64,000 nucleotides of DNA from the NCBI RefSeq assembly GCF_021869535.1, contig NW_026262690.1, forward strand, positions 64,860,995 to 64,924,994, written 5' to 3'. The notes under the pieces are model-generated. The model made no database searches. It saw nothing but the letters and a program-made list of their open reading frames with translations, and was not told the origin of the DNA. The stretch's first letter is position 1. Each line of letters begins with the position of its first letter. The position numbers were made by a program, and so were the translations under genes. Positions 21,908-33,760 of this stretch are shown piece by piece. The stretch is from Mytilus californianus. Its lineage: Eukaryota > Mollusca > Bivalvia > Mytilida > Mytilidae.

Positions 21908-22164
21908 GTAAGAAAATAAATAAATCTAACAAAAAAAGTTTAATTATATTATATAATGATTTCACATTATCTTTTCAAAATGTATTTTATCAATTTTTTT
22001 ATGCATTATTTTAACTTAAAAATTTGACCCAGGGAATTTAAAGTTACTCATGAAATAGGCTTTGTCCTTTCCTAATATACCAATTGGTCATTTTTTTAAA
22101 AACAAGTTTCAGTTTGTATTCATCTCTTCGAACTGATCAGCTGGAGGAAAATTATGAGCCCATT

Positions 22165-22436
22165 GCTTTTAAGAAAAAGGTTGCTTGCATGAAGTAAGTA
22201 AAATGTGATAAAAAATAAATCAGTTATTGACTTTTTTTTTAAATTAATAAGATACCCACAAAATGATGCAAAAGATAAATGACAAACAGAAAAGATTGTT
22301 GCTTTTAAGAAAAAGGTTGCTTGCATGAAGTAAGTAAAATGTAATAAAAAATATATCAGTTATTGACTTTTTTTTAAAATTAATAAGATACCCACAAAAT
22401 GATGCAAAAGATAAATGACAAACAGAAAAGATTGTT
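22165..22436. repeat. Two-copy tandem repeat, 136-bp period
   Basis: 'gcttttaagaaaaaggttgc' starts at 22165 and again at 22301, and the copies are nearly identical throughout. The minus-strand open frames here repeat in step and are artefacts. Confidence 0.85.
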
Positions 22437-22494
22437 CCTTTTACTTTGGTAGTTGTATAATCAAAATGTGTTTGTGCCATTTAAAATAAATGGA

Positions 22495-23085
22495 TAATGT
22501 GTCCATGGGACACAGATGATGCCCTGGCTTGCATATAACATTATAGAGGGACATAACTCAAGAACAGTAAAAGTGACGCTACCCAAATTCCTACTTGATC
22601 CGAGTTTTGTGGTAATTCGCATTGTGTATAAGTTTCATAACATTTGGTTGAGGCAAACTTAAGTTAGAGAACAGAAACGAAAAAAATTTAGCAATTTTTC
22701 CATTTGTAAAGGGGCATAACTCTAGAAAGTTAAAAATGTGATGCAACCCTAAATTCAAACTAGATCAGTGTTTTATGGTAATGAGCATTGTGTATAAGAT
22801 TCATAACATTTGGTTGAGGCAAACTTAAGTTAGAGAACGGAAATGAAAAATTCAGCAATTTTTCCATTTGTAAAGGGGCATAACTCTAAAAAGGTAAAAG
22901 TGACACCACCAAATTTCGATCTTGATCTGTTTTTTGTGGTAATAAGCATTGTGAATAAGTTTCATAACATTTGGTTGAGACAAACTAAAGAGAACGGAAA
23001 CCAATTTCTGGACGTACGGACATACAGACATTCAGACGGACAAGGGTAAAACTTAATGCCCCCTCTGCTACAGCAGGGGTGTAAT
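22495..23085 (+). mobile_element. Tandem-core element with 3' hairpin
   Basis: The left end is 'atgtgtccatgggacacaga'. Three internal units of ~160 bp each carry 'aaaggggcataactctag' and 'aacatttggttgaggcaaac'. The right end has a GGACGGACA-like tract (23010-23045) then the hairpin CCCCTCTGCTACAGCAGGGG. A 5' fragment of the same family lies at 54993-55090. Confidence 0.75.
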
Positions 23086-24226
23086 AAACTAGTCCAACAT
23101 AGTAATACTACAATGTTCTGTTTTCACCAGCAAAGAGTAAAATAAATTCTTTTTTCAACTCCCACGAGTCCCATACCTTTATAACAGTAGAACATGATTT
23201 TCCTTTCAAATAACCACTGCTAAAGGAGGGTGGTTACATTTCTTCTAGTTTAAGGAAAGCACTGCTGTATACACTCAAGGGTCTATATACAATAATCAGG
23301 AGATCCAGCTCCATCCCATGCTTAACACATTTAATCTCTTTGATTCATCATTCAGAGCACCAAATGTTACAGTATAACATGATTTTGTTCTTCCAAAATT
23401 ACAACTGTACCAGTCAGGGCCTCAACCTTGGACCCCTGAAGCAGTAAGACACCTCGTTACCAACTGAACTAAAGTATTATTCCACTAGCGCAGATATAGG
23501 ATGATGGTTATATCTACTAGGTCAAGGGAAGCACCACTGAATTACAGAAAGCTCTCATTACTGCATATAAAGTCATGTAAACGTTAAAAATTGTTGATTG
23601 GTGTATGTGACTTAAACTGGCCTTCACAGTAAGAGCATTAATCAATTGTTATATAAGTAAAGTTAGGAATACAAATCAATGATAGTACGTGCTTGCATAC
23701 ACAAATCAATCAAATTAAAAACACTTGTTTATGTAACGCTTTCAGTTTCATAAAAATTTAAAGAGAACCAAGTATCTAAACCGCAGTTTAATTGCACAAT
23801 TAGTAATTATTGTGTAATACGCAATTCGGAAGTCATCATATGAAACCGGAAGAGAATTTCAAACAACTGAAAACTTCACATGTAAGATTATATTACTGTT
23901 TCAATGAATCAAAAAATATTAGGATATAGGACATTAAATTCGAGTAAAATAAATGAATCCCCGATAATATCTGTAATATAGTATCGAAACTTTGATGCTT
24001 TGTATTCTGTTATGATGTAAGTGGTGATATTATTTATTGGTAACATCAAATCAAAGCATTCCTCTGTGCTGCCATCCAGCCAATTATTTAGCTAGACAGA
24101 CAATTTTCTTATCTTATTTTCACTATTTTTCAATGTACCACTCCTGTAAAATATTTGAAGACACCCATCAAAGCTTTTGGTCCAAAATGTAAATTTGTAC
24201 TCAGACACATTCGTTTAATAAAACAA
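23086..24226. other. Unassigned DNA with a SINE-like segment
   Basis: Two diverged copies of a short block lie at about 23220-23290 and 23505-23560. Apart from the tRNA-like stretch listed separately, nothing is recognised. If cassettes A-C are used this is intron. Confidence 0.35.
23395..23500 (-). mobile_element. tRNA-derived SINE head (degenerate)
   Basis: Read on the minus strand, 'tagttcagttggtaacgagg' is a good pol III box A of tRNA type. 'ccaaggttgaggccc' about 35 bases later is a degenerate box B. No intact tRNA fold was found by eye, so a SINE remnant is more likely than a tRNA gene. Confidence 0.45.
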
Positions 24227-25962
24227 GAGGCTCTCAAGAGCCTGAATCGCTCTCCTGTTATTTTTTTTTGCTTAAATCTTTCATCAATGATTATTTTTGC
24301 TTTTTACCCATATGTTCCATTTTAGCCATAGTGTCTATGTTTCTTGACGTACAAGGAAATGAAATACAAAATTTATACTAGATTCATTTTAGAAGATTTT
24401 TAAAGTTTTAAAAAACATAAAACAACTTGTGTAAAATTGTCCTTAAAGGGCAATAACTCCTTAAGGGTCAATTGACAATTTTGGTCATATAAACTTTTTT
24501 GTAGATCTTACTTTGCTGAACATTTTTGCTGTTTACAGTTTATCTTTATCTTCAATAATATTCAAGATAATAACCAAAAACTGCAAAATTTCCTTAAAAC
24601 AACCAATTTAGTGGCAGCAACCTAACAATGGGTTGTTCGATTCGTCTGAAAATTTCAGGGCTGATAGATCTTGACCTTTTGAACATTTTTACCCATGTCA
24701 AATTTGCTGTTAATGCTTTAGTTTCTGAGATATAAGCCAAAAACTGCATTTCACCCCTATTTTCTATTTTTAGCCATGGAGGCCATGTTTGTTGAGGGAT
24801 CAAAATTTCGGATACAATTCATAAACTAGATTCCTAAAGGAACATTCATTCAAAGTGAAGAAGTATTAGGCACAATAGTTTCAGAAGAGAAGATTTTTAA
24901 ATGTTAGCAAACTTGATGAACACATTGCGTAAAATTGTCTTTAAAGGGAAATAACTCCTTAAGGGGTCAATTGACAAATTTGGTCATTTTACTTTTCTGT
25001 AGATCTTACTTTGCTGAACATTATTGCTGTTTACAGTTTATATCTATCTATAATAATATTCAAGGTAATAACAAAATCTGCAAAATTTCCTCAAAACTAC
25101 CAATTGGTTGTTCGATTTGTCTCAAAATTTCAGGGCTGATAGATCTTGACCAATTGAACAATTAAACCCATGTCAGATTTGCTCTAAAAGCTTTAGTTTT
25201 GGAGATATAAGCCAAAAACTGCATTTGACCCCTATGTTCTATTTTTAGCTATGGCGGCCATGTTTGTAGATGGATTAAAACTTCGGATACAATTTATAAA
25301 CTAGATATCCTAAGGAACATTTAGATGAAGTTTGAAGGTAATTGGCCCAGTAGTTTCAGAGGAGAAGATTTTTAAATGTTAGCAAACTTGATGAACAAAT
25401 TGTGTAAAATTGTCTTTAAAGGGCAATAACTCCTTAAGGGGTCAATTGACAATTTTGGTCATTCAAAAATTACTTTGCTGAACATTATTGCTGTTTACAG
25501 TTTATATCTATCTATAATAATATTCAAGATAATAACAAAAAACTGCAAAATTTCCTTAAAACTACCAATTTAGTGGCAGCAACCCAACAATGAGTTGTTC
25601 GATTCGTCTGAAAATTTCAGGGCTGATAGATCTTGACCAATTGAACAATTTTATCCCATGTCAGATTTGCTCTAAAAGCTTTAGTTTTTGAGATATAAGC
25701 AAAAAACTGCATTTGACCCCTATGTTCTATTTTTAGCCATGGCGGCCATGTTTGTCGATGGATCAAAACTTCGGATCCAATTTATAAACTAGATACCCTA
25801 AGGAACATTTAGTTAAAGTTTGAAGGTATTTGGCCCAGTAGTTTCAGAGGAGAAGATTTTTGAAATAGTTTACGATGACAGACGACGACAGACGACGACG
25901 ACAGACGACGGCAAGTGATGGCATAAGCTCACATGGGGTCCGCCCCGGTGAGCTAAAAAGAG
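24227..25962 (+). mobile_element. Tandem-core element (~490-bp units) with 3' hairpin
   Basis: The left end is the near-palindrome 'aggctctcaagagcct'. Three units of about 480-500 bp are marked by 'gcaataactccttaagggg' near 24451, 24949 and 25423 and by 'atggcggccatgtttgt' at unit ends. The right end is a GACGACAGACGACG tract, then a hairpin (AGCTCAC, GGGG, CCCC, GTGAGCT) and 'aaaa'. Open frames on either strand recur per unit and are not genes. Confidence 0.8.
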
Positions 25963-26960
25963 AGCATTTGTGCATATTTACAAAGACATTAGAAGTATTT
26001 GAAACTATAATTCAATGTGTATAAATTTAGTGGCTAACCCCAGCTACATCATTAGCTTTACTCTTCCCAAGTAAGGCAGAAGCTATAGGAATGAATGGGA
26101 ACAATAGTATTTGAAAAAAGTGTGGGAAACTACTTTGATATCAATATGCAGGTAATTTGTACCATCATTTATTGAATTACTTACACAAGCATGAGATACT
26201 GATAAAACACTTTAATATTTCTAATTAAATGACTTAATTTGATATTTTACCTTTTATATTTAATTATGAATACAAAAAAATGTACATCAAATTAAGAAGC
26301 TATTACGTTCATTTATCATTGAGATTTTTCAAGAATGGACTAAAATGTGAGATTTATTATTGCGATGTCAAGAAAATCTGCATACAGCTATATGTATCAA
26401 ATATCAGAATGCAAGTTCTCATTATTGCGACACTCGCCAAGTAGCATTATTTGCATTAATAAAAACCTCGCAATAATTTCTTAATTAACAGTAGTAATAT
26501 TTTATAAATTTTGATTTACTAAGGTACTATATGCAAGTGCATATATAAAATTCAGCTGATAGACATCTCATTTTTTTAAATTAAGGGCAAATAACAAAAT
26601 AACAAAAGATGGTTGTGTATGATTAAAATGATGTTTATACTGTCTGCAAGTAAATTTAATATATCATAAAACATCATTGGTTTCACAATATGTCTTCAGA
26701 ATTCAGAATTCTGCACATGATCTTTTGATCCCCATGTGATCACTCAGGACACAGCTTGGCAGGATAAAAACCCATTCACACTCATAATGTATGCTTGAGG
26801 TACAAAACTCAATTCCTACTTAAAGTGTATGTTAGTAAGATTTCAGGGTTAACCAGACTTTTCCCAAACATTTTTCAGGTATGAGCTACATTTTCAGGAG
26901 ACTCACTAAAAATGCAAAATTAACACTGGTTGTTTCCACAGGAGTTGATTGTGAGAGAAA
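25963..26960. other. Unassigned AT-rich DNA
   Basis: No gene, tandem repeat or recognised element is visible. Confidence 0.35.
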
Positions 26961-27127
26961 CAATACACCTTATCTCTATTTGGAAATCTGCGCTGATTGA
27001 ACTTTTCACGTCATACAACAATCACTTTTCCATTTTGGCGTCAGATATTTTCTATTGTGACATCAAAATTTTACAGGAACCTTTGTGATGTCCAGTAATG
27101 GGGGACAAATAGCGATAAGGTGTATTG
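26961..27127. mobile_element. MITE (167 bp)
   Basis: The left end caatacaccttatctctatt is matched by the inverted right end (aatagcgataaggtgtattg), ~20 bp with one mismatch. The interior is non-coding. Confidence 0.7.
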
Positions 27128-28123
27128 GTAAAAGTGTTGACCATTCTGATTGTCTAACAAAAATGCAGGCCATAACATTTCTATTATCATAATAGACCAA
27201 TAAATGGTATACACAAAAATTTTCATTTACTGCAAATGTACTATGGGGCAGCCATTTCAAAGGCATAACAATGTAGATGTTTTTTTTAAAATCAGATAAA
27301 AGTTTTAGTAATTATACCCAAAATGTTTAAGAAGGACATTCTCAACCATGTATCAGAAATTGTTATACCTCATATCTGCATATTTTCTATTATATTTAAA
27401 ATGGGTTGTACATGGGTTGTACATGGCAGATCTTTGATTGTAACTATTCTTAATTTTTATAGACTCTGGACGATTTAGACCTTGACATATGGTATTCACA
27501 CCTTTTTTGTTGTTTTGTTGCTGTCTAATTGATACATACCCCACGTCTCTGTTTCTTCCTTTATTACGAATGAATGGAGATGTGGGAAATATGTCAACTG
27601 AATAATAAAAAAGGAGCACAAAAGACATTTAGAAGTGGACACACCTTATTGAACAATAGACAAAAGAACAATCAATTTTCAATATTCCTACATGTACAAA
27701 TAAAAACATGAAGATATAAGTCAAGACAATCAATATTGGTGTTTCAGACATGGGACAGGCAGTTTTGTCTGAATTTGTATCAGAATTTATACAAGATGAA
27801 AATAGTGATAATAACTAATGACATCTTGTTTGGTTTTAAATTTCAATTATTTCTGATTTTTAATTACTGATCATCCACACAAGGAAGAAAAATTCTATTC
27901 ATCATACAATCTTGATTTTTCCATTCCTCCTTTAATTATTAGTACAAATCTTCATAAACTTATTATAAACACAGTTGTAAACAACTGAAAATTTTTGGTT
28001 GTGTGGGATTAAATAAATGGAATCCCAGTAATTATAAAAAATAGGAATATCCTGGATAAAAAAGATAAATAAAACCTTCTATGGTCTTCACAAAAAATAG
28101 TATTTGCCATATATCAACCCAAT
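27128..28123. other. Unassigned DNA ending in the cassette D upstream region
   Basis: 27390-27600 contains a degraded dispersed-repeat module ('gttgctgtctaattgataca'). From about 27840 the sequence is paralogous to the region upstream of first exon E: 'acaaacttat', 'ggaatatcct' and 'tctatggtc' occur in the same order in both. No strong TATA box is present at the place it occupies in B and C. Confidence 0.4.
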
Positions 28124-28148
28124 ATGATGATCAATATACCATTGCTAG
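28124..28148 (+). CDS. Candidate alternative first exon D of gene 2
   Basis: The exon encodes MMINIPLL, 24+1 nt, with donor GTAAGA at 28149 and exit phase 1. Joined to exon 2 it gives MMINIPLL-VLTLVIVEVAA. It lacks the usual lysine at position 2, so as a signal peptide it is weaker; it may be a decaying duplicate of cassette E. Flanks on both sides align with those of exon E. Confidence 0.45.
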
Positions 28149-28496
28149 GTAAGAAAAAAATACATAAATCCAACAAAAATTATTAAAACTAACAACTAAT
28201 TAAATTATATTATATACCATCTTATCAGACATGTCCCACATGGTTTTTTTTATGTGTTTATCTTTTATTTCTGATTTTTTTGTATGTCATGAATATATAT
28301 ATTGGAGCTAATATTTTTATCTTTTATTGAAAAGGATCAAATGCTATGTGACAAAATAGAAACTTGAAACTTAAATCTATTTGAAGGACACTTTTCATTC
28401 ATTTACCTTTATATCGTATGACCTATAATAAAATATTTGTAAAGCAGACAAAATATAGTTTTGTTATTTTTTTTTTTTAAATCTAGCACATATGGG

Positions 28497-29370
28497 ACTG
28501 TTAAGAAACTATTTTATCGCAGCCACATTTTTGTGTACCTGTCCCAGGCCAGGAACCTTGTCAGACTTTGTTGTAACAGGGAATAGTTGAGATCACAAGA
28601 AACTATCATATTCCTGCCACATTTTTGTGTACCTTTCCCAGGCCAGGAACCTTGTCATAAGTTGTTGTAACAGGGGAGGGTTGAGATCACAAGAAACTAT
28701 CATATCCAAGTCACATTTTTGTGTGCCTGTCCCAGGCCAGGAACCTTGTCAGAAATTGTTGTGAAAGGGTTGAGATCAAAAGAAACTATCATATCCCAGC
28801 CACATTTGTGTGTACCTGTCCCAGGCCAGTAACCTTTTCAGAAATTGTAACAGGGGATGGTTGAGATCACAAGAAACTATCATATCCCTGCCACATTTTT
28901 GTATACCTGTCCCAGGCCAGGAACCTTGTTAGAAGTTGTTGTAACAGGGGATGGTTGAGATCACAAGAAACTATCATATTCCAGCCACATTTTTGTGTGC
29001 CTGTCCCAGGCCAGGAACCTTGTCAGACGTTGTTGTAACAGGGAATAGTTGAGATCACAAGTCACTATCATATCCCAGCCACATTTGTGTTTACCTGTCC
29101 CAGGCCAGGAACCTTGTCAGAAGTTGTTGTAACAGGGGATGGTTGAGATGACAAGAAGCTATCCTATCCCAGCCACATTTTTGTGTGTCTGTCCCAGGCC
29201 AGGAACCTTGTCAGAAGTTGTAACAGGGGATGGTTGAGATCACAAGAAACTATCATATCCCAGCCACATTTTTGTATACCTGTCCCAGGCCAGGAACCTT
29301 GTCAGAAGTTGTAACAGGGGATGGTTGAGATCACAAGAAATTATCATCCCAGCCACATTTTTGTATCTCT
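28497..29370 (+). repeat. 93-bp minisatellite grown from a dispersed-repeat module
   Basis: About nine copies with period 89-95 bp are marked by 'gagatcacaagaaactatca' (28589, 28683, 28772, 28863, 28958, 29051, 29145, 29236, 29328) and 'cccaggccaggaaccttgtc'. The unit resembles the 'tgcctgtcccaagtcaggag' module of the dispersed mussel family, which has been locally amplified here. Confidence 0.9.
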
Positions 29371-30128
29371 GTTAAATAAAGAATTGCCATTTTTTTTAAG
29401 CTTATTTGATGTTATGGTGAAAAGAATCTAAAATTTTAGCTATTTTTTTAGGGAAAACTTGTACGAGAAAAACAACTTTTATAAAAAAAAAAATTTAATT
29501 TGGAATTATTCAAAACAAAATTTTAAAAGTAAAAGATTCTTGCATTCATTCAAATTAATTTCGTTTTCCTAACAATCAACAGTATTTCAATTTTTCTTAT
29601 GAGTAAACTGTACAATAACCTAAACTGGGCAATATTTCATTTCATTGCTGATTTATATACTTGAATAATCAAATACATTTTGTACATCTTCAGGTTTAAG
29701 TTTGACCAGTTTTTAAAGCATCAACTTTTAAATATAAAAATAAGGAGATGTGGTATGATTGCCAATGAGACATTACTTCCCACCAAATGAAGAGGAAATA
29801 AAAATCAACATTAGCATTTAATCAAGATGGGGAAGATACATTACCATACAACTTACCCTTATTGTTTATTTATAATTTAATTATTGCTGATTTATAATTA
29901 ATTATTGATGATTAGGAAGAAAATTGTTATTTAAAAAAATACAATTAGTTCTCTGGTCCTATAATTTTTTTATTAGATCAGTAAATTCATGGTCCATTTA
30001 CAAACTTATTATTGACCGAGTAGTAAACAGGTGATTTTTTCTGGACATTATCCAAAGGAATTTCTATCATAAAAAATTGGAATATCCTAATATAAATGAA
30101 TATAAATGTCTATGGTCAGTGAACACAA
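29371..30128. other. DNA upstream of cassette E
   Basis: 29735-29790 is a small dispersed-repeat fragment ('ggagatgtggtatgattgcc'). From about 29880 the sequence is the paralogue of the cassette D upstream region. 'aatataaatgaatataaatg' at about 30092-30111 supplies TATAAA-like matches only 20-40 bases before the ATG, implying a very short 5' UTR if they are used. Confidence 0.45.
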
Positions 30129-30153
30129 ATGAAGATCATTGTATCACTGCTTG
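30129..30153 (+). CDS. Candidate alternative first exon E of gene 2 (best signal peptide)
   Basis: The exon encodes MKIIVSLL and exits in phase 1 at donor GTAAGG (30154). With exon 2 the leader is MKIIVSLLVLTLVIVEVAA, a textbook signal peptide with a basic n-region, an uninterrupted hydrophobic core and small residues (VAA) before the predicted cleavage ahead of ERC. Joining exon E and exons 2-8 gives 1785 nt, in frame to the stop. I use this exon as the reference start of gene 2. Confidence 0.65.
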
Positions 30154-30600
30154 GTAAGGACATAGTAAGTCCTATAAAATCATTAGTTTAAATTGATTTA
30201 CTGTTTATAGATCAAACATGTTCCACATAAACTATTTTGTTTATGTTTTATATTTAATGATGAAATTTAATGCCCAAATGACACATTGGAAACTATAAAC
30301 ATATATTAATTTGAAGGACACTTTTCCTTTATTTATATCTATTTAGTATGACACAGCAAAGACCAATAAAAAAACATTTGAAAACACAATTTTCCATCAA
30401 GTGTTCTTACAACAAATATTTACTTGATCAATACAAACTGTCTTCCTCATGCATGGCATGTCTATGTCTCACTTAAAGGATGACCTCTAACATTTTAGAA
30501 CCTTTTTTAAAAAAAAAAAGTTAGAAGATCAAAGGCATAAATGACCCAAGGTTGCTTATAATATTTCTTAAACATTGGTGAATTGTCTATAATATAAAAA
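30154..30600. other. DNA downstream of cassette E
   Basis: 'aatttgaaggacacttttcc' (about 30308) matches 'tttgaaggacacttttcatt' downstream of exon D (about 28379). A weaker match, 'gtgaaggacatgtttcc', lies downstream of exon F (about 34384). The similarity supports duplication of whole units, not just exons. Confidence 0.5.
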
Positions 30601-31365
30601 AATAAAATGCTCCGCAGGGCGCAGCTTGATACGACCGCAGAGGTCGAACCCTGAACAGTTGGGGCAAGTATGGACACAACATTCAAGCTTGATACAGCTT
30701 TGCATTTGGATTGTGATTAAATATTTGACACAGCATAGGTTTCTGACACAGAATGAATGTGGTCTAAGAACTTAAAAATTTTAAATTGGACATTCACCTA
30801 TTATGGTCCAATATCCAAAATCTAAATACATGGTTAGATTCAGCATATCAAAGAACCCCAAGAATTCAATTTTTGATGAAATCAAACAAAGTTTAATTTT
30901 GGACCTTTTTGACCTCAATGTGGACAAAGTTGATAACGGGGCCCAAAAATCAAAATCTAAATACATGGTTAGATTCAGCATATCAAAGAACCCCATATAT
31001 TCAATTTTTGTTGAAATCAAACAAAGTTTAATTTTGGACCAACTTGAAAACTGGGCCCATAATCAAAAATCTAAATACATGTTTAGATTCAGCATATCAA
31101 AGAACCCTAAGAATTCAATTTTTGTTAAAATCAAACTAAGTTTAATTTTGGACCCTTTGGACCTTAATGTAGACCAATTTGAAAACGGAACCAAAAATTA
31201 AGAATCTAAATACACGGTTAGATTATGCATATCAAAGAACCCCAATAATTCAATTTTTGATGAAATCAAACAAAGTTTAATTTTGGACCCTTTGGACCTC
31301 AATGTGGACCAATTTAAAAACGGGGCCCAAAATCCAAAAACTAAATACACGGTTAGATTCAGCAG

Positions 31366-32386
31366 AAGAGTGGTGCAAAATGAATAACATGTTCATTAAT
31401 GCAAATAAAACAAAATGTTTGGTTACTGGAACAAAGCAGAAACTATCAATTCAGACTTATCAACCAAACTTAATAATAGATTCAAAAGTATTACAAAATT
31501 CTTCATGTGAAAAATTATTAGGTGTTAAAATTGACAGCACACTTAACTGGAGAAATCAAATTGACCAAGTTTGTGCTAATATATCATCCAGAATATACCT
31601 TCTTTCTAAAATAAAGAAATTTTTAGACATAAATGCAAGGAAAACATATTACAATGGATATATTCTGCCCCTGATTGACTACTGCTGTATTATTTGGGGT
31701 GAATGTAAAAATGAAGGGATAGCAAGAATTTTAAAACTCCAAAAAAGGGCAGCAAGATTAATTCTAGATGCAGATCCTTTATCCCCCTCAGCCCCCTTAT
31801 TTAAAAAACTTGGGTGGATGACAGTTGACAATAGAATAAAATACCACAAATATTTACTTCTATATAAATGTATGCTTATGGAAGCACCAATGTACCTAGT
31901 TCAAAAGTTTAAACTGAAATCAGATAATAATCCTTACTCCCTGAGAGGCGTCACTCAAGGTAATCTGATAGTTCCTAAGCCAAAAGCTGAGCTATTTAAG
32001 AAATCTTTTGTTTATTCTGGATCAGTGTTATGGAATGGACTACCACACAAAATGCGTAAAGCTCAAAACACTTATACTTTTAAACAAAGTATCAAGAAGT
32101 ACTTAACACAGTCCTGATAAGATTATATTTTCTACAATGTATTTGTATATTCTTTTATTTTTATTTGTATTTGATTTTTTGACTACATGTACATCTTGAA
32201 CAGCCTTATATCTTATCATGTTAGTAATATTACATTGAACTAATTGACTGTAAATTAACTTTGTGTAAATATCTGTTTTTGATTGTATTGTAATTTGTAT
32301 GTGAGGGCCTCAGGGAAGATTAGTTTATTGTAACTAACTGAGTTTACCCTTTAAATAAAGAATTTATTATTATTATTATTATTATA
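31366..32386 (+). mobile_element. 5'-truncated non-LTR retrotransposon (LINE) 3' end
   Basis: The frame to the stop at 32117 encodes the C-terminal part of a LINE reverse-transcriptase protein: EEWCKMNNMFINANKTKCLV, EKLLGVKIDSTLNWRNQID, YYNGYILPLIDYCCIIWG, LQKRAARLILDAD, KLGWMTVDNRIKYHK, VLWNGLPHKM. A 3' UTR follows and ends in an (ATT)n tail at about 32363-32386. Host repeat sequence (gattcagca before, aaagaaccccaagaattc after) continues on both sides, so the insertion broke one ~130-bp unit. Catalytic motifs are missing because of 5' truncation; it is inactive. Confidence 0.85.
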
Positions 32387-32439
32387 TTAAAGAACCCCAA
32401 GAATTCAAGAATAAAACCCCATTGAAATTGGTCAAGAAA

Positions 32440-32695
32440 TAAGCAATTCATACGAAGTATCTTCTTTTGCACAATACTGTGCAATTAAATATTTCTTGCT
32501 ATTGCGCAATACTGTACAATTAACAATTTCTTGCTATTGCGCAATATTGTGCTATTGGATATTTCTTGCTATTGCGCAATACTGTGCAATTGAAGATTTC
32601 TTGCTATTGCGCAATACTGTGCAATTGAAGATTTCTTGCTATTGTGCAATACTGTGCAATTGAAAATTTCTTGCTATTACACAATACTTATTATA
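32440..32695. repeat. 35-bp tandem array
   Basis: 'ttcttgctattgcgcaatac' starts at 32493, 32528, 32563, 32598, 32633 and 32668, an exact 35-bp period. Each unit contains a short inverted pair (attgcgcaat / tgtgcaatt). It is part of the composite element. Confidence 0.9.
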
Positions 32696-33578
32696 TAATA
32701 ATTTACACATCCTGTTTGGTGTGTATCTCCTACCATATCATTATTATTTGCTTTTAAATATAAATCAGAAATAACCAACTTAAAATGGAAAATTTAAAAG
32801 AAAAAAAAAAAGGAAAAAAAGAAAAAAAAGGAAAAAAAAAAAAATCCCCCCCCAAATTTTTTGAACCCCCTTATGATTCATCACCCCCAAACTTAATCCC
32901 AGTCTTCCCTTTGTGGTATGGTACCTTGCAGTACAATTTCAGAGAGATCCATACACTTGAACACAAGTTATTGACTGGAAACTAGAAAAATGTGTTTATT
33001 GGCCCCTTTTTAGCCCCAAATTCCTAAACGTTTAGGGCAATTACCCCCAAACTCAAACCCAGCTTTCCCTTTGTGATATGGAACCTTGTAGTACAATTTC
33101 AGAAAGATCCATACACTTGCACACAAGTTATTGTCCTGAAACTTGAAAAATGCTTGTTTTTTGGCCCCTAATTCCTAAAATTTTGAGGCAATTACCCCCA
33201 AAATCAATCACAGCATTCCTTTTGTGATATGGAACCTTGTGGTACAATGTCAGAGAGATCCATACACTAACACACAAGTTATGTCTGGAAGTTACAAAAA
33301 TGCTTGGTTGTTGTGAAGTTTCAAGGATCTGGGTTGAAAACCGTAGCAGGAAAACTAACAATTGGCACTTCTTAAGAAAATTTGGCTTAAACAAATGGGA
33401 AAAATTGCTTAATAAATTCAATAGAAACAGGTTCACAACTTCATATTTGTACAATGTGTCATGAACATTTCAAGAATCTGGGAAGAAAACTGGGTTGAAA
33501 CTGATGAAAATGGTACCAACTTTTTTCTTTTGCTTACAAAATGAGGTACTTAACAAAAGTCTGAAAATTGAAAAAATC

Positions 33579-33581
33579 ACC

Positions 33582-33612
<31 letters not shown>
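33579..33612. repeat. Poly-C/poly-A homopolymer junction
   Basis: About 24 C are followed by about 9 A. The length may be unreliable in an assembly. Confidence 0.85.
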
Positions 33613-33760
33613 ATCTTTTATAGCAGGTGCACATCTTCAATTTGTGTGATATCTACCTACGAAATTTCAGGGAAATGGGTTGAAAACTGTATGAGCTCTT
33701 GATAACACAAAATAGGGGGTTGGGTACCCACTTCTCCCAAACCACCCACCTGCTATTTTT

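Larger units (their letters stand above)
20695..21910 (+). repeat. Tandem duplication unit 2 (downstream of B to exon C)
   Basis: This is the paralogue of 17045-20040, with the landmarks listed there in the same order. It lacks both transposon insertions of unit 1 and so serves as the empty-site reference. It contains an extra dispersed-repeat module at 20966-21060 ('gtgcctgtccaaagtcagga'). Confidence 0.75.
30601..33760 (+). mobile_element. Composite tandem-core repeat element, interrupted by a LINE
   Basis: It begins 'gctccgcagggcgcagcttg' and 'ccgcagaggtcgaaccctga'. Then come about five ~130-bp units at 30800-31360 (gattcagcatatcaaagaac, caaagtttaattttggacc), the 35-bp array at 32440-32690, and about three ~150-bp units at 32870-33330 (gatatggaaccttgtggtac). 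I remember this block order from other bivalve sequences. Homopolymers at 32800-32850 and 33579-33612 lie within. The open frames through the units are repeat-derived. The exact right edge is uncertain. Confidence 0.65.

Noticed and set aside
23395..23500. tRNA gene on the minus strand
   Set aside because: Box A is good but box B is degenerate and no full cloverleaf could be drawn; it is listed as a SINE head instead.
24594..25165. Open frames on both strands in the 24-26 kb region
   Set aside because: They recur with the ~490-bp units of a non-coding tandem-core element.
30803..31201. 132-codon open frame with a repeated KYMVRFSISKNP motif
   Set aside because: It coincides with the ~130-bp tandem units of the composite element and has no independent gene evidence.
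32785..32985. Lys-rich open frame
   Set aside because: It is translation of A-rich low-complexity DNA inside a repeat element.
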